Positions 45,389 through 55,781 of a DNA stretch of 64,000 bases are shown here, piece by piece. The DNA comes from Cephalopachus bancanus. Its lineage: Eukaryota > Chordata > Mammalia > Primates > Tarsiidae. Both the position numbers and the translations under genes were made by a program. Position 1 is the first letter of the stretch; each line of letters opens with the position of its first letter. The stretch is from assembly GCA_027257055.1 (NCBI GenBank), contig JAPVLO010000885.1, positions 62,001 to 126,000 of the forward strand, written 5' to 3'. The notes under the pieces were generated by a model. It did not search any database, was not told the DNA's origin, and saw only the letters and a program-made list of their open reading frames with translations.

Positions 45389-48010
45389 AAAAGGGAATGG
45401 CAAACTGTGGCCTGTTCATGGCCCATAAGCTCAGAATTGTTTTGTTTTGTTTTCTTTTTTGCATTTTTAAAAGTTTGAAAACCAAAACAGAAAAAGAATG
45501 GTATTTTGTAATATGTAAAAATTGTACAAAATTCAAATTCCAATGTCCATAAATAAAGTTTTATTGGGACATTCTCATTTATTTATGTATATCTATGCCT
45601 ACTTTTGTACTACAAGAGCAGTTTTCTGTAATTGCAACAGAAATCACATACAGTGCTCTCAGTGCACTACAAATCACAGTGATGCAGTTATAACTGGAGC
45701 ACATTTCAGATGTCACATGTTCCACCACACATACATTTTATATATATATTTTTTATTACCAGTGAAGATCCATAATGTTGAAGCAGGGAAAAGATAGGAA
45801 AGTAGACTTTGAATATCATTCTTTTAACGCAGAATGGAATATGGATTATTTTGTTATTGAGTTAGATGGCAAAGCATCACATTTATTTTGTGATGACAAT
45901 ATATCTGTGCTAAAATATAGCAATATATGGTGACATAATCAGACTAAGCACTCATCCCAATATTCCCAACTCTCTGCAAAGCAATACTCAGAAAAATAAG
46001 AAAATGTAGAAGGACATAGTCGATCACATTAGAATTTATTTATAAGATCAAAAAATCAAAAATGAAGCTGCTACTAAAGTAAATTTCTGAGTGACTCATG
46101 TGTTAGTCAAAGCAAGGAAAGCCATTTACTGATGGTCAAAACAAAATTAATCATGTTTGATTGCAGCTTTTCAGAAAGAAAGGTTGCTAAAAGTTGAGGA
46201 CATTGGTTGCTACTGAAAAGGGAAATTTAAAAAGCGGGACCCCCTACCAACTCCTTATGCAAAAAGGAAGTTAAACCTGGAATCTGAGTCACACAATGAC
46301 CTTTTCCAATGAATAGCTATTACTAGCATTATGTATTCCACACAGAAATGTAAAAAATCTCAGGCATCTATTAAGACCTGCTCCCACAGATTATTCATAA
46401 GTAAATTATTTGCTGGTCTTCCATAAACAAGAACATGTCAATTGTAACTTTAGGTTTGCAATCTAAGTCTAGCTCCTAAAACTAAAGTATGTTGGATTCC
46501 ACACTGATAAGGTTGATTGCAAGTTATTATCCCAGGTGCAGAACAAAGACAAAAAGAGATTAGTCATTCCTCAACCTACCCAGAGTAGTCTACATAACTG
46601 ATTATTCTTTTACTCCCTTGTTTCTCTTCAAATATTCACCTTATGTTATGTAAAATGTTGATTCACAGGACTGTAACTGAAGTCTCACAAAAAGGTAACC
46701 ATTCACCTTATCACCTACCTGCTACTCTTCCTACTGCCATCTTTTTAAGAAAGTATATATATACTAAATCTCCTGAAAACCTCTTTGGAGAAACAGCCAC
46801 AGATGTGCTATGGCTCATATTTTTCCTGCATATGCCTTAAAGCTGGTTCATTAAACTACAACTGATTGAGACTTTTGCCTCAGTCATTCATTTTAATTAC
46901 CACTAATAATAGTTAATTAAAAACAAAGCAAACCATTTTCATGTTTTCTTCCCTAGTCTTTGATGCATCAGCAGATGTTACCAACAGTGCTCAGATGTTA
47001 TTTGTTTCAGGAGACAATGTTGAGGGTAAGAGGCTAAATAGTTATCCTGTGTAAATAGTCTATATGAAACAACTATAAGCAAGAATATTTTCAAAGAAGT
47101 TGAGAAAGCACTTATTCAGTAAAGCCTGAAGTAGAATCTGCTACGATGTGTTAAATAAAATTAATGGTGATAAAAATATGCCTGGAGCAGAAAAAATAAT
47201 TAGCTGAACAAAATTTCAAAGTTCATGAAAATACAAAGTGTTTAAAGCTTCATTGTATTATTCAATAGCAAGTAAATTGTGAAAAATATTTGACTCTGTC
47301 ATGTGTTATTGGACCAGTATCAACAATATATTTCACTTACTAAACTATTGTCAGAGATAAAAGTTGAATGTCCTGACTTACCCTCCCATAGAACAAATGG
47401 TTTGATGACATAGCAATCATAGAGTTATATTAGGATGTTTTGAGCTCAGGATTGACACTAAAATTTCTCTTAGTGAGAGGAATTGCTTTCAACCACTATT
47501 TTAGAACACTGAAAGGCTTTGAGAATTAGATTTTGCTGCATACTTAGCAATGTTTCTTAATGAATTCAGCCTATGATTTCAAGGCAAAGCAGTACTTCTG
47601 TGTAAAACTTATACTGTGGTAACCATTTTGATGACAATAGTTACATCACAAGTAATGTATAGATGCTCCATATTCTTCCCATCAGGTAAAAAGTTAAAAC
47701 AAGAAACCAGCTATACATTCCCCACAGACCTATAGTTGACACATTTACTGAGCTCAAAGTACATTCCCAGTAGTATTTTTCCAATCTTGATGCAAGTACA
47801 AGAGAAAATTTCCATTTTTCAAAATCCAAACTGTGCCACTGAGGAATTTCCACCTAACCTTCAACTGAAAGTGGTTAATCTGCAATGTAATGACATGCTA
47901 AAAGGCAAATATCAGGAGATGAATATGATAGAATTCTATAAATATCTTCCAAGCAATGAAAATGCTCATTTCAATATCATGGGTCCATGAATTGATATAA
48001 GTATCTGTGT
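45389..48010 (+). pseudogene. Decayed hAT transposase gene and 5' end of its transposon
   Basis: The left end (GGCAAACTGTGGCC, AATAAAGTTTTATTGGGAC) is the terminal region of the hAT family whose short copies are at 3981 and 23879. From about 45780 follow transposase-like fragments: KVDFE...AEWNMDYFVIELDG and a BED-type zinc-finger remnant (LFCDDNISVLKYSNIW then HNQTKHSSQYSQL), GKPFTDG, and after an LTR insertion DASADVTNSAQ (catalytic-domain aspartate region). A C-terminal piece from about 47736 reads PILMQVQEKISIFQNP, ELQ-like NLQLKVVNLQCNDML and NMIEFYKYLPSNENAHF, the segment before the hAT dimerisation domain. These match, from memory of the family, hAT/Charlie-type transposases and domesticated relatives with a BED finger. 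Dozens of stops; the right terminus is not visible. Confidence 0.8.
46214..46902 (+). mobile_element. Solo LTR inserted in the hAT transposase
   Basis: Probably TGAAAAGGGAAATTT ... TTTTAATTACCA, about 690 bp, with GGGACCCCCTACCAACTCC near the start and TTAAAGCTGGTTCATTAAAC near the end (polyadenylation area). The flanks CTAC / CTAA match at 3 of 4, so it is probably a gammaretroviral-type (class I) solo LTR. The transposase text stops at 46213 and resumes further along at about 46950. Boundaries moderately sure. Confidence 0.65.
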
Positions 48011-48239
48011 AAAATAAACTATTTCAATAATGAAATGCATAAAACCCTATTCCAGAGCAGCATTAAGAAATGAACATTTACAGTTGATTTGGATGATAGG
48101 AAATACTACCTTTGAACTCTAAGCAAAATCTTATACCTCTCATTTAAAAAAGAAAGAAAAATGCCATTATATTTGCTTTTCTTTTGTTATGTAACTACCT
48201 ATGTAATAGCCTCAATTTTGCCTTTTGGACCACAAAACC
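48011..48239. other. Unassigned; may contain the lost 3' part of the hAT element
   Basis: AT-rich; no terminal repeat recognised. Confidence 0.3.
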
Positions 48240-48810
48240 CTAAAATATTTGCTACCTGCTACTTTACAGACAAAATCTGTCAACTTACAAAGTCTATAAG
48301 GCTTTATACATTCTGATATCTCTCTACCACCTTAGTCTCATGTCCTATTACTCTCCCTCTCACTTACTTTACTCCAACTTCTCTGGTTTCCTTACTTTTG
48401 TTTTTCCATTGGCCTGGAACACTCATCTTCTAACTTTGAACAGATGTGTCCTTAACTTTTCTCAGATTTTTCTCAAAGTTCACTTCAATGAGGCCTTTCT
48501 AAGTTACCCTATATAAAACTGCAGCAATATCATCACCACTTATCCAACCCCCTATCTAGCACCTCCCTGTTTTTCTTTTTGCTTCATAGCATTTCTCACC
48601 ACATGACAAAATATATTGGGTTTTTTTTGTTGTTATTTTATTGCCTGTTTCTATTCACTAAAAAGTAAACTCCATGGGATAGGGATTTTTTTATTCCTGT
48701 TCTATTCACTAAAATGTAATATATATTCACTAATCTATCCACAGCACCACTAACAATATCTGGTACATAGTAGATCTTCAATAAATATTTATTGAACACA
48801 TGTAATGTTC
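48240..48810 (+). mobile_element. L2 LINE 3' end
   Basis: Classic L2 order: GAGGCCTTTCTAAGTTACCC, CCCCTATCTAGCACCTCCC, AGTAAACTCCATGGGATAGG, CTGGTACATAGTAGATCTTC, AATAAATATTTATTGAACAC. Non-coding. Confidence 0.8.
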
Positions 48811-48877
48811 TAAATTTTTATGTTTTAAAAATAAATACACTACCCTGTAAATATCCGTGCCTTGCATTCATCATCTA

Positions 48878-49438
48878 TGAAAGGACTGACCAAGAGCAGG
48901 AAGCCATTCTGTTTTGTGCCTAGATTTTAACACAATGATGAGAAAATAGAAACTGTGTCCTGGAGAAATACATACTCTAGGTAAAGATTAAGTTTGCTGA
49001 CTTTGTCGTTTTAGAAACACAGATCCCTCAAGCATGACCGGTATAGGCCTATTGTAATCTGAAAATAAACTCCTGGGGGTGGTGAGAACCTGTGACTTGG
49101 TACCTTATGACTGGGATCGCCCCCCTTCAGGGTCTCCAGGACACTCACAAGTGGTCAACAAGGGAGTCACGGCAGTCATGTCTCCCTGACTGCAGCATCT
49201 CCAAGGGAAAGGATTTAAGCCAGGGCTCAGGGGTCTATGGTGCCACACTCATCTTAGAGTGCTGGCCCTCTTCCTGTCTGTGGGAAGTAAACTATTCTCA
49301 AAATAAATCTTTTATTCTTTTACCTCGTTGTGTGTTGCAAATCTTTGCATTATTTGGATCTTTGGTTACCAGCACACACCTCCAGCATGCTAGTTGGCAG
49401 TGCTACACCCTTCCGCATCCATCCTCCTCGTCCTAACA
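48878..49438 (+). mobile_element. Solo LTR, same subfamily as 39148-39953
   Basis: 561 bp from TGAAAGGACTGACCAAGAGC to TCGTCCTAACA with a perfect 5-bp target duplication ATCTA (48873-48877 and 49439-49443). AATAAATCTTTTATTC marks the polyadenylation area. A frame at 49092-49436 is incidental. Confidence 0.88.
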
Positions 49439-49694
49439 ATCTATAGTCTTTTCAACCGCCCTCTCTTCTCAAAATCATCATATTTTTCCTTTCTATTTGC
49501 CCTACAGAGTTACTGATCACACATTAGCATTTTAGGTCATTATTCTGTATTTTTATATTTTGTAACAAAATATTGATAATAATAGCTAATATTTCAGGTT
49601 TTAAAGTATACCAGGCACTGCACTAAATACCTATAGTGAACATGTTTTTCGTTACTTTCCAGCACCCTTTTACCTTCTGATTAAAAAAAAAAAC

Positions 49695-49991
49695 TGGTCA
49701 GGCTCAGTGACTTAGCCTGTAATCTCAGGACTTTGGAAGGCCAAAGCGAGTGAATTGGCTAACCCCGCGGGTTTGAGACCAGCCTGGGGGTACTTGGCGA
49801 GGCCTCATCTCTACAATAAATAAAAAATTAGCCGGGCATGGTAGTGCTCGCCTGTAGTTCCGGCTACTTGGAAGACCGAAGCAGAAGGGCTGCCGGAGCC
49901 CAGCAGGTCAACGCTGGGGTGGCCATGAGTGTGCCATTGTACTCCAGCCTAGGTGACAGAGTAAGACTCCAACTCAAAAAAAAAAAAAAAC
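49695..49991 (+). mobile_element. Alu, older copy
   Basis: A complete diverged Alu (GGTCAGGCTCAGTGACTTAGC ... CTCCAGCCTAGGTGACAGAG) with a 15-base A-tail. Confidence 0.9.
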
Positions 49992-50734
49992 CACTAACTA
50001 AAACCACTCTTTTTTACTTTTCTTTTGAGAATTACTCCTCTCATACTCATAATATTTTTGTGATCTTCAACTTTTGACGAACTTTTTTTTAAACCTGATT
50101 TAATGGTTATGGCTCAAGAATCTATTTTTTAATAAAAGGTTTTCCAAGTATTTTTCGGGTTGAACTAGAGTTGAGAGTTATTGTGCCATACAGTGCTCAC
50201 ACCCGGAAAATTATAAGAACCTTTCTATTTTTTCAAAATGATAAGTACATAACTCAACCTGGCCAATGAGAGTATTCAAAATATTCTGGGATATTAACCA
50301 CAGTTAGAACAATATTAACCACAGAACAATATTAACCACAGTTAGAACAATCAGAGTATTTTATGGGAATAGATAGGGACTCAGAGAGAAATAGGGTGTG
50401 TTTTCTACTAAAACCCTGGGCTTTGAGGACAATTCTAGAGCTGCTAAGAGCCATATATTTCACAATATGGCACGAATCTGACTAAGAATGATGTCAAAAA
50501 AAAAGAAAGAAAAACTTGGAGACACAGAGAGAGAAAGAAATATAGATAGCAAAAGTGAGAGAAAGCCTTAATGACATTATTTGAAATCTTAGATGTAGCT
50601 GATCCTGTAGTAATTTCATTCTGCTCTACTCAAGTCATTTTAGTCAATATATTTCTTCCTTCATTTTGGTTACTTTGACTTGAATCTGTCACTTGCAGAC
50701 AAGAATCCTTGACAATCCAACACAACATTTCATA
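49992..50734. other. Unassigned; includes a small tandem repeat
   Basis: Holds a three-copy repeat of AATATTAACCACAG...AGAACA at 50291-50351; otherwise nothing recognised. Confidence 0.45.
50291..50351. repeat. Three-copy short tandem repeat
   Basis: ATATTAACCACAGTTAGAAC occurs twice completely, with a middle copy lacking the TTAG segment. Confidence 0.9.
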
Positions 50735-50925
50735 TATATTGACTTATTTAAACTCCACAAGAGCTCTGTGAATATATGTGAAATAATGTTCTTTACTTTT
50801 TAGATGAGGAAACTGAGCTTCAGAGAAATTAAATAATGTGTGCAAAGTCATATAATTAGTACATGGTATAAGTAACATTCAAACCCAGGTCCTTTACATT
50901 ATATTTACCTTGATTATTTTATCAC
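50735..50925 (-). mobile_element. MIR SINE, antisense
   Basis: Contains TTTTAGATGAGGAAACTGAG, CTTCAGAGAAATTAAATAATG and CATTCAAACCCAGGTCC, the antisense MIR core and 3' region in order. Confidence 0.85.
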
Positions 50926-51159
50926 ATCTACTTTTAGCAGACCTCAGGTCATTCTTCTATCCAGTCTTTGACAAAAGAATTGGTGTTTGATTTTTTTTAC
51001 ACCCAGATTGTTCTATTGATTTGAGGGAAAAAACCTGGAGCTTTAGTAATGTTCGTAAGTATTACATAAATATATTCCTGACTGTTGAACACTGTCTTTT
51101 TGCCTCAACAAACCTTGATGAAAAACAGTATATTCCATATAATATTCCAATATATACTC

Positions 51160-51325
51160 CAGCCCAAAGAAGGCATGAAAACTCCACGCCCTCTCCCACA
51201 TGCCTTGCCCTATGCATCTCTTCCAAGTGGCTGTTCCTAAGTTGTATCCTTTTATAATAAATGAGTTATCGTAAGTAAACACTTTCGTGGGTTCTGTGAG
51301 TCTCTCTAGAAAGTTCATTTTCATG
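51160..51325 (+). mobile_element. LTR-like fragment, copy A
   Basis: Shares with 52663-52830, in order, GAAGGCATG(A/G)AA, CCCTATGCATCTCTTCCAAG, TATCCTTTTATAATAAATGA and GAG(T/C)CTCTCTAG. Only the part around the AATAAA is present. Confidence 0.7.
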
Positions 51326-52394
51326 CATGCACGTTCACATAAAAACCTACAATGTAGAACCACACCTTGTTAGCACAATTGTACACAGTATGCACATACA
51401 ATGTGTTCCCTCCTTTGATCTTGGAGAAAATGCTGTTTTTGTTCTTAAAAGTCATTTTATTTTCGTTAACTCAGTAGCTCACCTAGTGACTTGCCTGTGG
51501 AGGTAATAACAGAGAAGTGTCTCTAAAAAATTTGTCTAGAGTAGAAGTTCTTCTGAAAAATCATCCTCTTCAGACACAAATCTTTTCTAATTGGTGTTTG
51601 TCAAACATTACACAGCAGTGAGTCCTCAATCAAATGTTATCCTTTTAAATATTAAGGTCTACCATGACAATGAACCGTATAGCAATTACTGTAATCAAAG
51701 GCTGCTCTTAAATTGCACTGGATGTCCAGAGGCTTAATTTAGTATTTAATGCTTAAAATTTTCTTGTCATATAATTTTTTCCTATATATAGTAACTTATC
51801 TTTCAAGAGGAAAACAAGTCAACTATTTGGGAGGAAACAATTCCATGGAGTGCTGTTAATAGTGGCTGTGGGAAAAGGAGTGGCAGGATGTGTGGGAGAC
51901 AGTAGTGTCTGGAAAACACCCACTCGAGTACCCCCACATTCCTGCCGATGCACCCTCTTCTGGTCCCCTCTGGCAAGCACCACCTCTCTCACCGGTACCA
52001 AGTTTAGTGTTCAGAGAAGGGAGAGTGGTTCAAAGACAGTATTCTCCTGCCTCCTTCCTTCTCCTGGCCAGGGCAAGACACAAAGGGGAAGAGAATCTTC
52101 CACAAGCCCCATTAGTCAGGATCAGGATGACCACCCCTAGGCTGATGTCACAGCAAGCTTTCAGCCTATGTTTCATTTCCTCAGTCTGTTTTCATTCTTG
52201 CCCCTTGAGGCAGAACTAATTAATGAGAAACAGAGGGCGGAGGGAGAAGTGGAAGGAGGTAGCTACTTGCCCGTCAGCCTGTTCTTCCACCTTGTTATGC
52301 TAATATAAGAAGAAATGTATATTTTGGTCTCAGTCTTGTTTCTTGGCACATAGTTCCTAAAACCCTTAGAATCTCTGAAGTTATGTGTCTTTCT
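51326..52394. other. Unassigned sequence
   Basis: Includes a locally G+C-richer patch at 51840-52140 with overlapping open frames on both strands. I found neither splice signals nor a recognisable product. Confidence 0.35.
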
Positions 52395-53150
52395 GCATAC
52401 TAACTAGATGACTAATGGCTTGAGGCTCCCGGATAGCCCCTGGATGGGGCCTGGTTGCCAGGGGAACCAAGCAGGTGATTAGAGAGATGAACCTTCCATC
52501 TCCACCCCTTGACCTCTGAAGAGGGGAGAAGTTGAAGGTTAGGTTGATCACCAATGGCCAACAATGTAATCAGTTATGCCTACTAATGAAGCTTCCATAA
52601 AAACCCAAAGAGACAGGGCTCAGAGAGCTTCCCGGTTGATGAGCAGGTAGAGATGCTGGTGGCCATCCCAGAGAAGGCATGGAAGCCCCATGCCCTCCCC
52701 CACATACTTTGCCCTATGCATCTCTTCCAAGTGGCTGTCCCTGAGTTTTATCCTTTTATAATAAATGAGTAATAGTAAGTAAAGCACTTTCATGAGTTTT
52801 GCGAGCCTCTCTAGCAAAGGTTGAACCCAAAAGAGTTCAGGGAAATGGACAATTTATAGCCAGTTGATCAAAAGCACAGGTGAACTTGTGATTAGCTTTT
52901 GAAATGAGTAAGATTGTGGGACTGAGTCCTTAACTCGTGGGATCTGAGACTCTCTCCACCTAGATAATGTCAGAGTTAAGTCAAACTGTAGGGCACCCAC
53001 CTGGTGCCAGAGAATTGGCCAGTGTGAGGAAAATCTCCCCACACTATGGTCAGAAATACTGGTGTGATCGCAGTAGAAGAGAAAATTGGTTTTTTCCTAA
53101 ACACATCCCCAAGCTGGAACCTTATTCCATTCCTGAACTATACTCCTGAC
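52395..53150 (+). mobile_element. LTR-like ancient element, copy B (long)
   Basis: Contains GCTTCCATAAAAACCCAAAGAG, GCATCTCTTCCAAGTGGCTG, CCTTTTATAATAAATGAGTA, AACCCAAAAGAGTTCAGGG and TGTAGGGCACCCACCTGGTG, the order of a well-known mammalian LTR-type repeat. The LTR name is not assigned and the ends are uncertain. Confidence 0.65.
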
Positions 53151-53850
53151 AATTGCCTTTGGCACCTAAGGGCTTTGTTCCCCTCTTCTTTTTTTCCTAT
53201 TCTCTTAAAAAAAGTCAATAATTTTTGTTACAATTTCATTTTTTTCTTTAGCATAGACCAATTATAGATTCAAACTTGCCTAAGTAGTACTATAAATGCT
53301 GATATTAAAATGATTTCACCTGATACTTTTATAGAATTTTGTGCTATATAGGGTCAAAACAAAAAATAAATTGGGGAACAACTTACTTTTAACAATATTT
53401 TTAAAAATCTGACCAATTAAATTTCATTAATAACACTTCTTCCATTGAAGCCAGCATTTTGTATTTAAAATAATCATAATTATATGTAGCATAGTAAGTT
53501 AAGGAATTCAGGGGAAAAAATACTTATTGTGGGTACTACCAAGTAGGCCTTACCTTTCTGGCACTTATCTGTTCTGTTTCTCCACTTAACTTTTCCTCTT
53601 AGCCTATACCAAAGCATACCTTTGTTTGTCAAATTATCAATAAAGCAAAGAGAATGCATGTATTATAGATGATGCTGCTTCTGAATTAAAAATCAAAGTA
53701 CATATATGTTTATAAATATCCTAACTTTACCTGTAGAAATGGCACTGTTTGATAGAAAAAGGAAAAACTAGTGTGATTATTTGTAGTTATATTGCTCCAA
53801 ATTTAATTGCAACATAAATTGGAAGAATGAATATAAACTTCAGGGCATAT
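53151..53850. other. Unassigned AT-rich sequence
   Basis: No frame or repeat recognised. Confidence 0.4.
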
Positions 53851-53867
53851 AATGAAGAAGGGATCTA

Positions 53868-54993
53868 AACATAAAACCTCAAACTATAAGAGCCTTAGAA
53901 GATGCAGGAGACACCCTTATGGAAGTTGGAACTGGCAATCAATTCCTAAGCAAAATCGAAAATACCCAGGCCATAAGAGATAAGATAGACAAGTGGGACC
54001 TCATCAGACTGACAAGCTTCTGCAAAGTTGAAGAAACCATCAAGAGAGCAGGGAGACAGCTCACAGACTGGGAAAAAATATTTGCCAACTCCATGTCTGA
54101 GAAAAGCCTAACATCTAGGATCTACAAGGAACTCAAACATGCTGGAAAAAAAAAAAACAGCCCCATTACAAAGTGGGCAAAAGATATGAATAGATAGTTC
54201 TCAAAGGAAAGCATACGAGCAGCCAACAGATATTTGAAAAATGTTCAGCCTCGCTAGTCATCAAGGAGATGCAAATTAAAACCATACTGAGATACCACCT
54301 AACTCTAGTCAGAATGACCATCATCAATAATTCAAAAAATAACAGATGCTGGAGACAATGTGGGGAAAAGGGAACACTTCTACACTGTCGGTGGGAGTAG
54401 AAACTAGTACAGCCTCTGTGGAAATCAGTGTGGCGATTCCTAAAAGTTCTAAAAATCGAACTTCCATGACCCCACAATTCCCATCCTAGGAATATACCCG
54501 GAAGAACTCAGGTCACTCTATAAAAAAGATACCTGCACACATATGTTTATCGCAGCATTGTTCACAATAGCAAGAACATGGAATCAACCATGCTGCCCAT
54601 CAAAAAGGACTGGGAAAAAATGTGGTACATATACACAATGGACTATTATGCCACCATAAAGAAGAACAAAACCATGAACTTTGCAGCAACCTGGATGGAA
54701 TTAGAGTCTATAATACTGAGTGATCTTTCACAGAAACAAAGAACTGAGTATCACATGTTCTCATTCATAAGTGGACCTTGAACAACTACCATAATACTAC
54801 AAGAAAAGGATTGACAGTAGCGGGAAACTGCCGAGGGGGGGAGGGGAGGTGGGCTTGACAGTAGTAGAAATCTGCCTGGGGAAGGGGAGGCACACCTCAT
54901 CAACAAGGGTGCTTGCACAATGAATATTTGTATATCTAACCCTGAATTGTGCCCCACAATTTTAAAATAAGAAATTTAAAAGTTAAAAAAAAT
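53868..54993 (+). mobile_element. L1 3' end (young lineage) with target duplication
   Basis: 1.1 kb of L1 from late ORF2 (AACATAAAACCTCAAACTAT) to the 3' end GTGCCCCACAATTTTAAAATAA and an A-rich tail. Flanked by AATGAAGAAGGGATCTA (53851-53867) and AATGATGAAGGGATCTA (54994-55010), 16 of 17 identical. The ORF2 C-terminus contains frameshifts. Confidence 0.94.
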
Positions 54994-55012
54994 AATGATG
55001 AAGGGATCTATA

Positions 55013-55072
55013 TATATAGATCAAATATATATGTATATATACACATGCATATATATTTATTTGATCTATATA
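55013..55072. repeat. AT-rich hairpin (perfect 15-bp arms)
   Basis: TATATAGATCAAATA (55013-55027) is the exact reverse complement of TATTTGATCTATATA (55058-55072), and the pairing continues imperfectly inward and outward. It touches the target duplication of the preceding L1. Confidence 0.85.
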
Positions 55073-55080
55073 CATATATT

Positions 55081-55620
55081 TGGCTTCTGTTTGAGTAATA
55101 GTTGTAGTGGAAAAGAGACAATCTAAAGTGAATAAAAGCTTGAACATAATTCATTTACTTTTAGGTATTCCACACTATCATTAACTTTTGAGTAATTGAC
55201 TCATTTTCGGTCTTGTAGTCTGCTGTAAGCCTGAAAAAAGAATTTCTCTATAGAGCAAAGTAACTATCCCCTCTTTGTCCTTTCCAGGAATGGTTCTCAG
55301 AATTTGCTAGAGAAAAAACTACAAACTGAACACTGGCTAACAAATCACTTTCTGTATTGTTCACAAACTAGGACTCAAAGATACTAAGAGGAAGCCGAGG
55401 AAAAGGGTTGTTAGATTTATTCTTTTCTGTTTTGGAGGAGGGCCGAATTTGCCTATTTGTTTTGTTTTCTCTTGGGTCCACAAATTATGTCAACGCAAGA
55501 GAGAGAACTTTGTTTAATAGTTAAGAGTTGAAACAGCTAGAGTGATATGAACACATACCACTAAGTATATGGGTGTAATGAGGTAACCCCGGATCTGAGA
55601 GGACTTAATGTAATATTTAC
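55081..55620. other. Unique sequence
   Basis: No repeat recognised; downstream (minus strand) side of the candidate exon at 55621-55781. Confidence 0.4.
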
Positions 55621-55781
55621 CTATTCCAAAGAAGTCACCTAGAGGCCCAGCAGGGAAATACACTGGTTCATTAAAACTTATGGGAGGCACCGATGGCAGC
55701 AGGTCCGTGAAGAATCCGTACCTCGGGACGGTATAGCAAGCAATTTTATAATCAAAGAAATCAAATGAATTATTCAATTTC
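55621..55781 (-). CDS. Candidate internal exon, unidentified
   Basis: On the minus strand, AACACTGCATAG (acceptor) leads into 161 nt open in one frame (53 codons plus 2 nt), ending GGAATAG|GTAAAT, a good donor. The peptide includes IACYTVPRYGFFTDLLPS and FNEPVYFPAGPLGDFF, aromatic- and proline-rich as in an extracellular or luminal protein. It retains several CpGs (CCGAGG, TACGG, CACGG, ATCGG), unusual for decayed sequence here. The pyrimidine tract before the acceptor is weak. I cannot name a family; chance cannot be excluded. Confidence 0.35.

Larger units (their letters stand above)
43480..45390 (+). mobile_element. Ancient L2-type LINE in three pieces
   Basis: Pieces at 43480-43860 (TTTCATGGCTCTAATTTCAC, AACTGCTGGATTTTTCC), 44150-44260 (CACTGGAGTTACTACAATACC) and 45290-45385 (TCATGTCACTCCTCTGCTC) occur in the order expected of one old LINE. 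They are separated by a (GT)n tract and by an unassigned 1-kb block that carries an Alu. Confidence 0.5.

Noticed and set aside
47736..47990. 84-codon frame considered as a small host gene
   Set aside because: The peptide aligns, by motif, with the C-terminal part of hAT transposases and continues the decayed gene upstream.
51850..52219. Two overlapping frames of 96 and 109 codons in a G+C-richer patch
   Set aside because: Frames are open on both strands, with no splice or start context and no recognisable product; openness follows from base composition.
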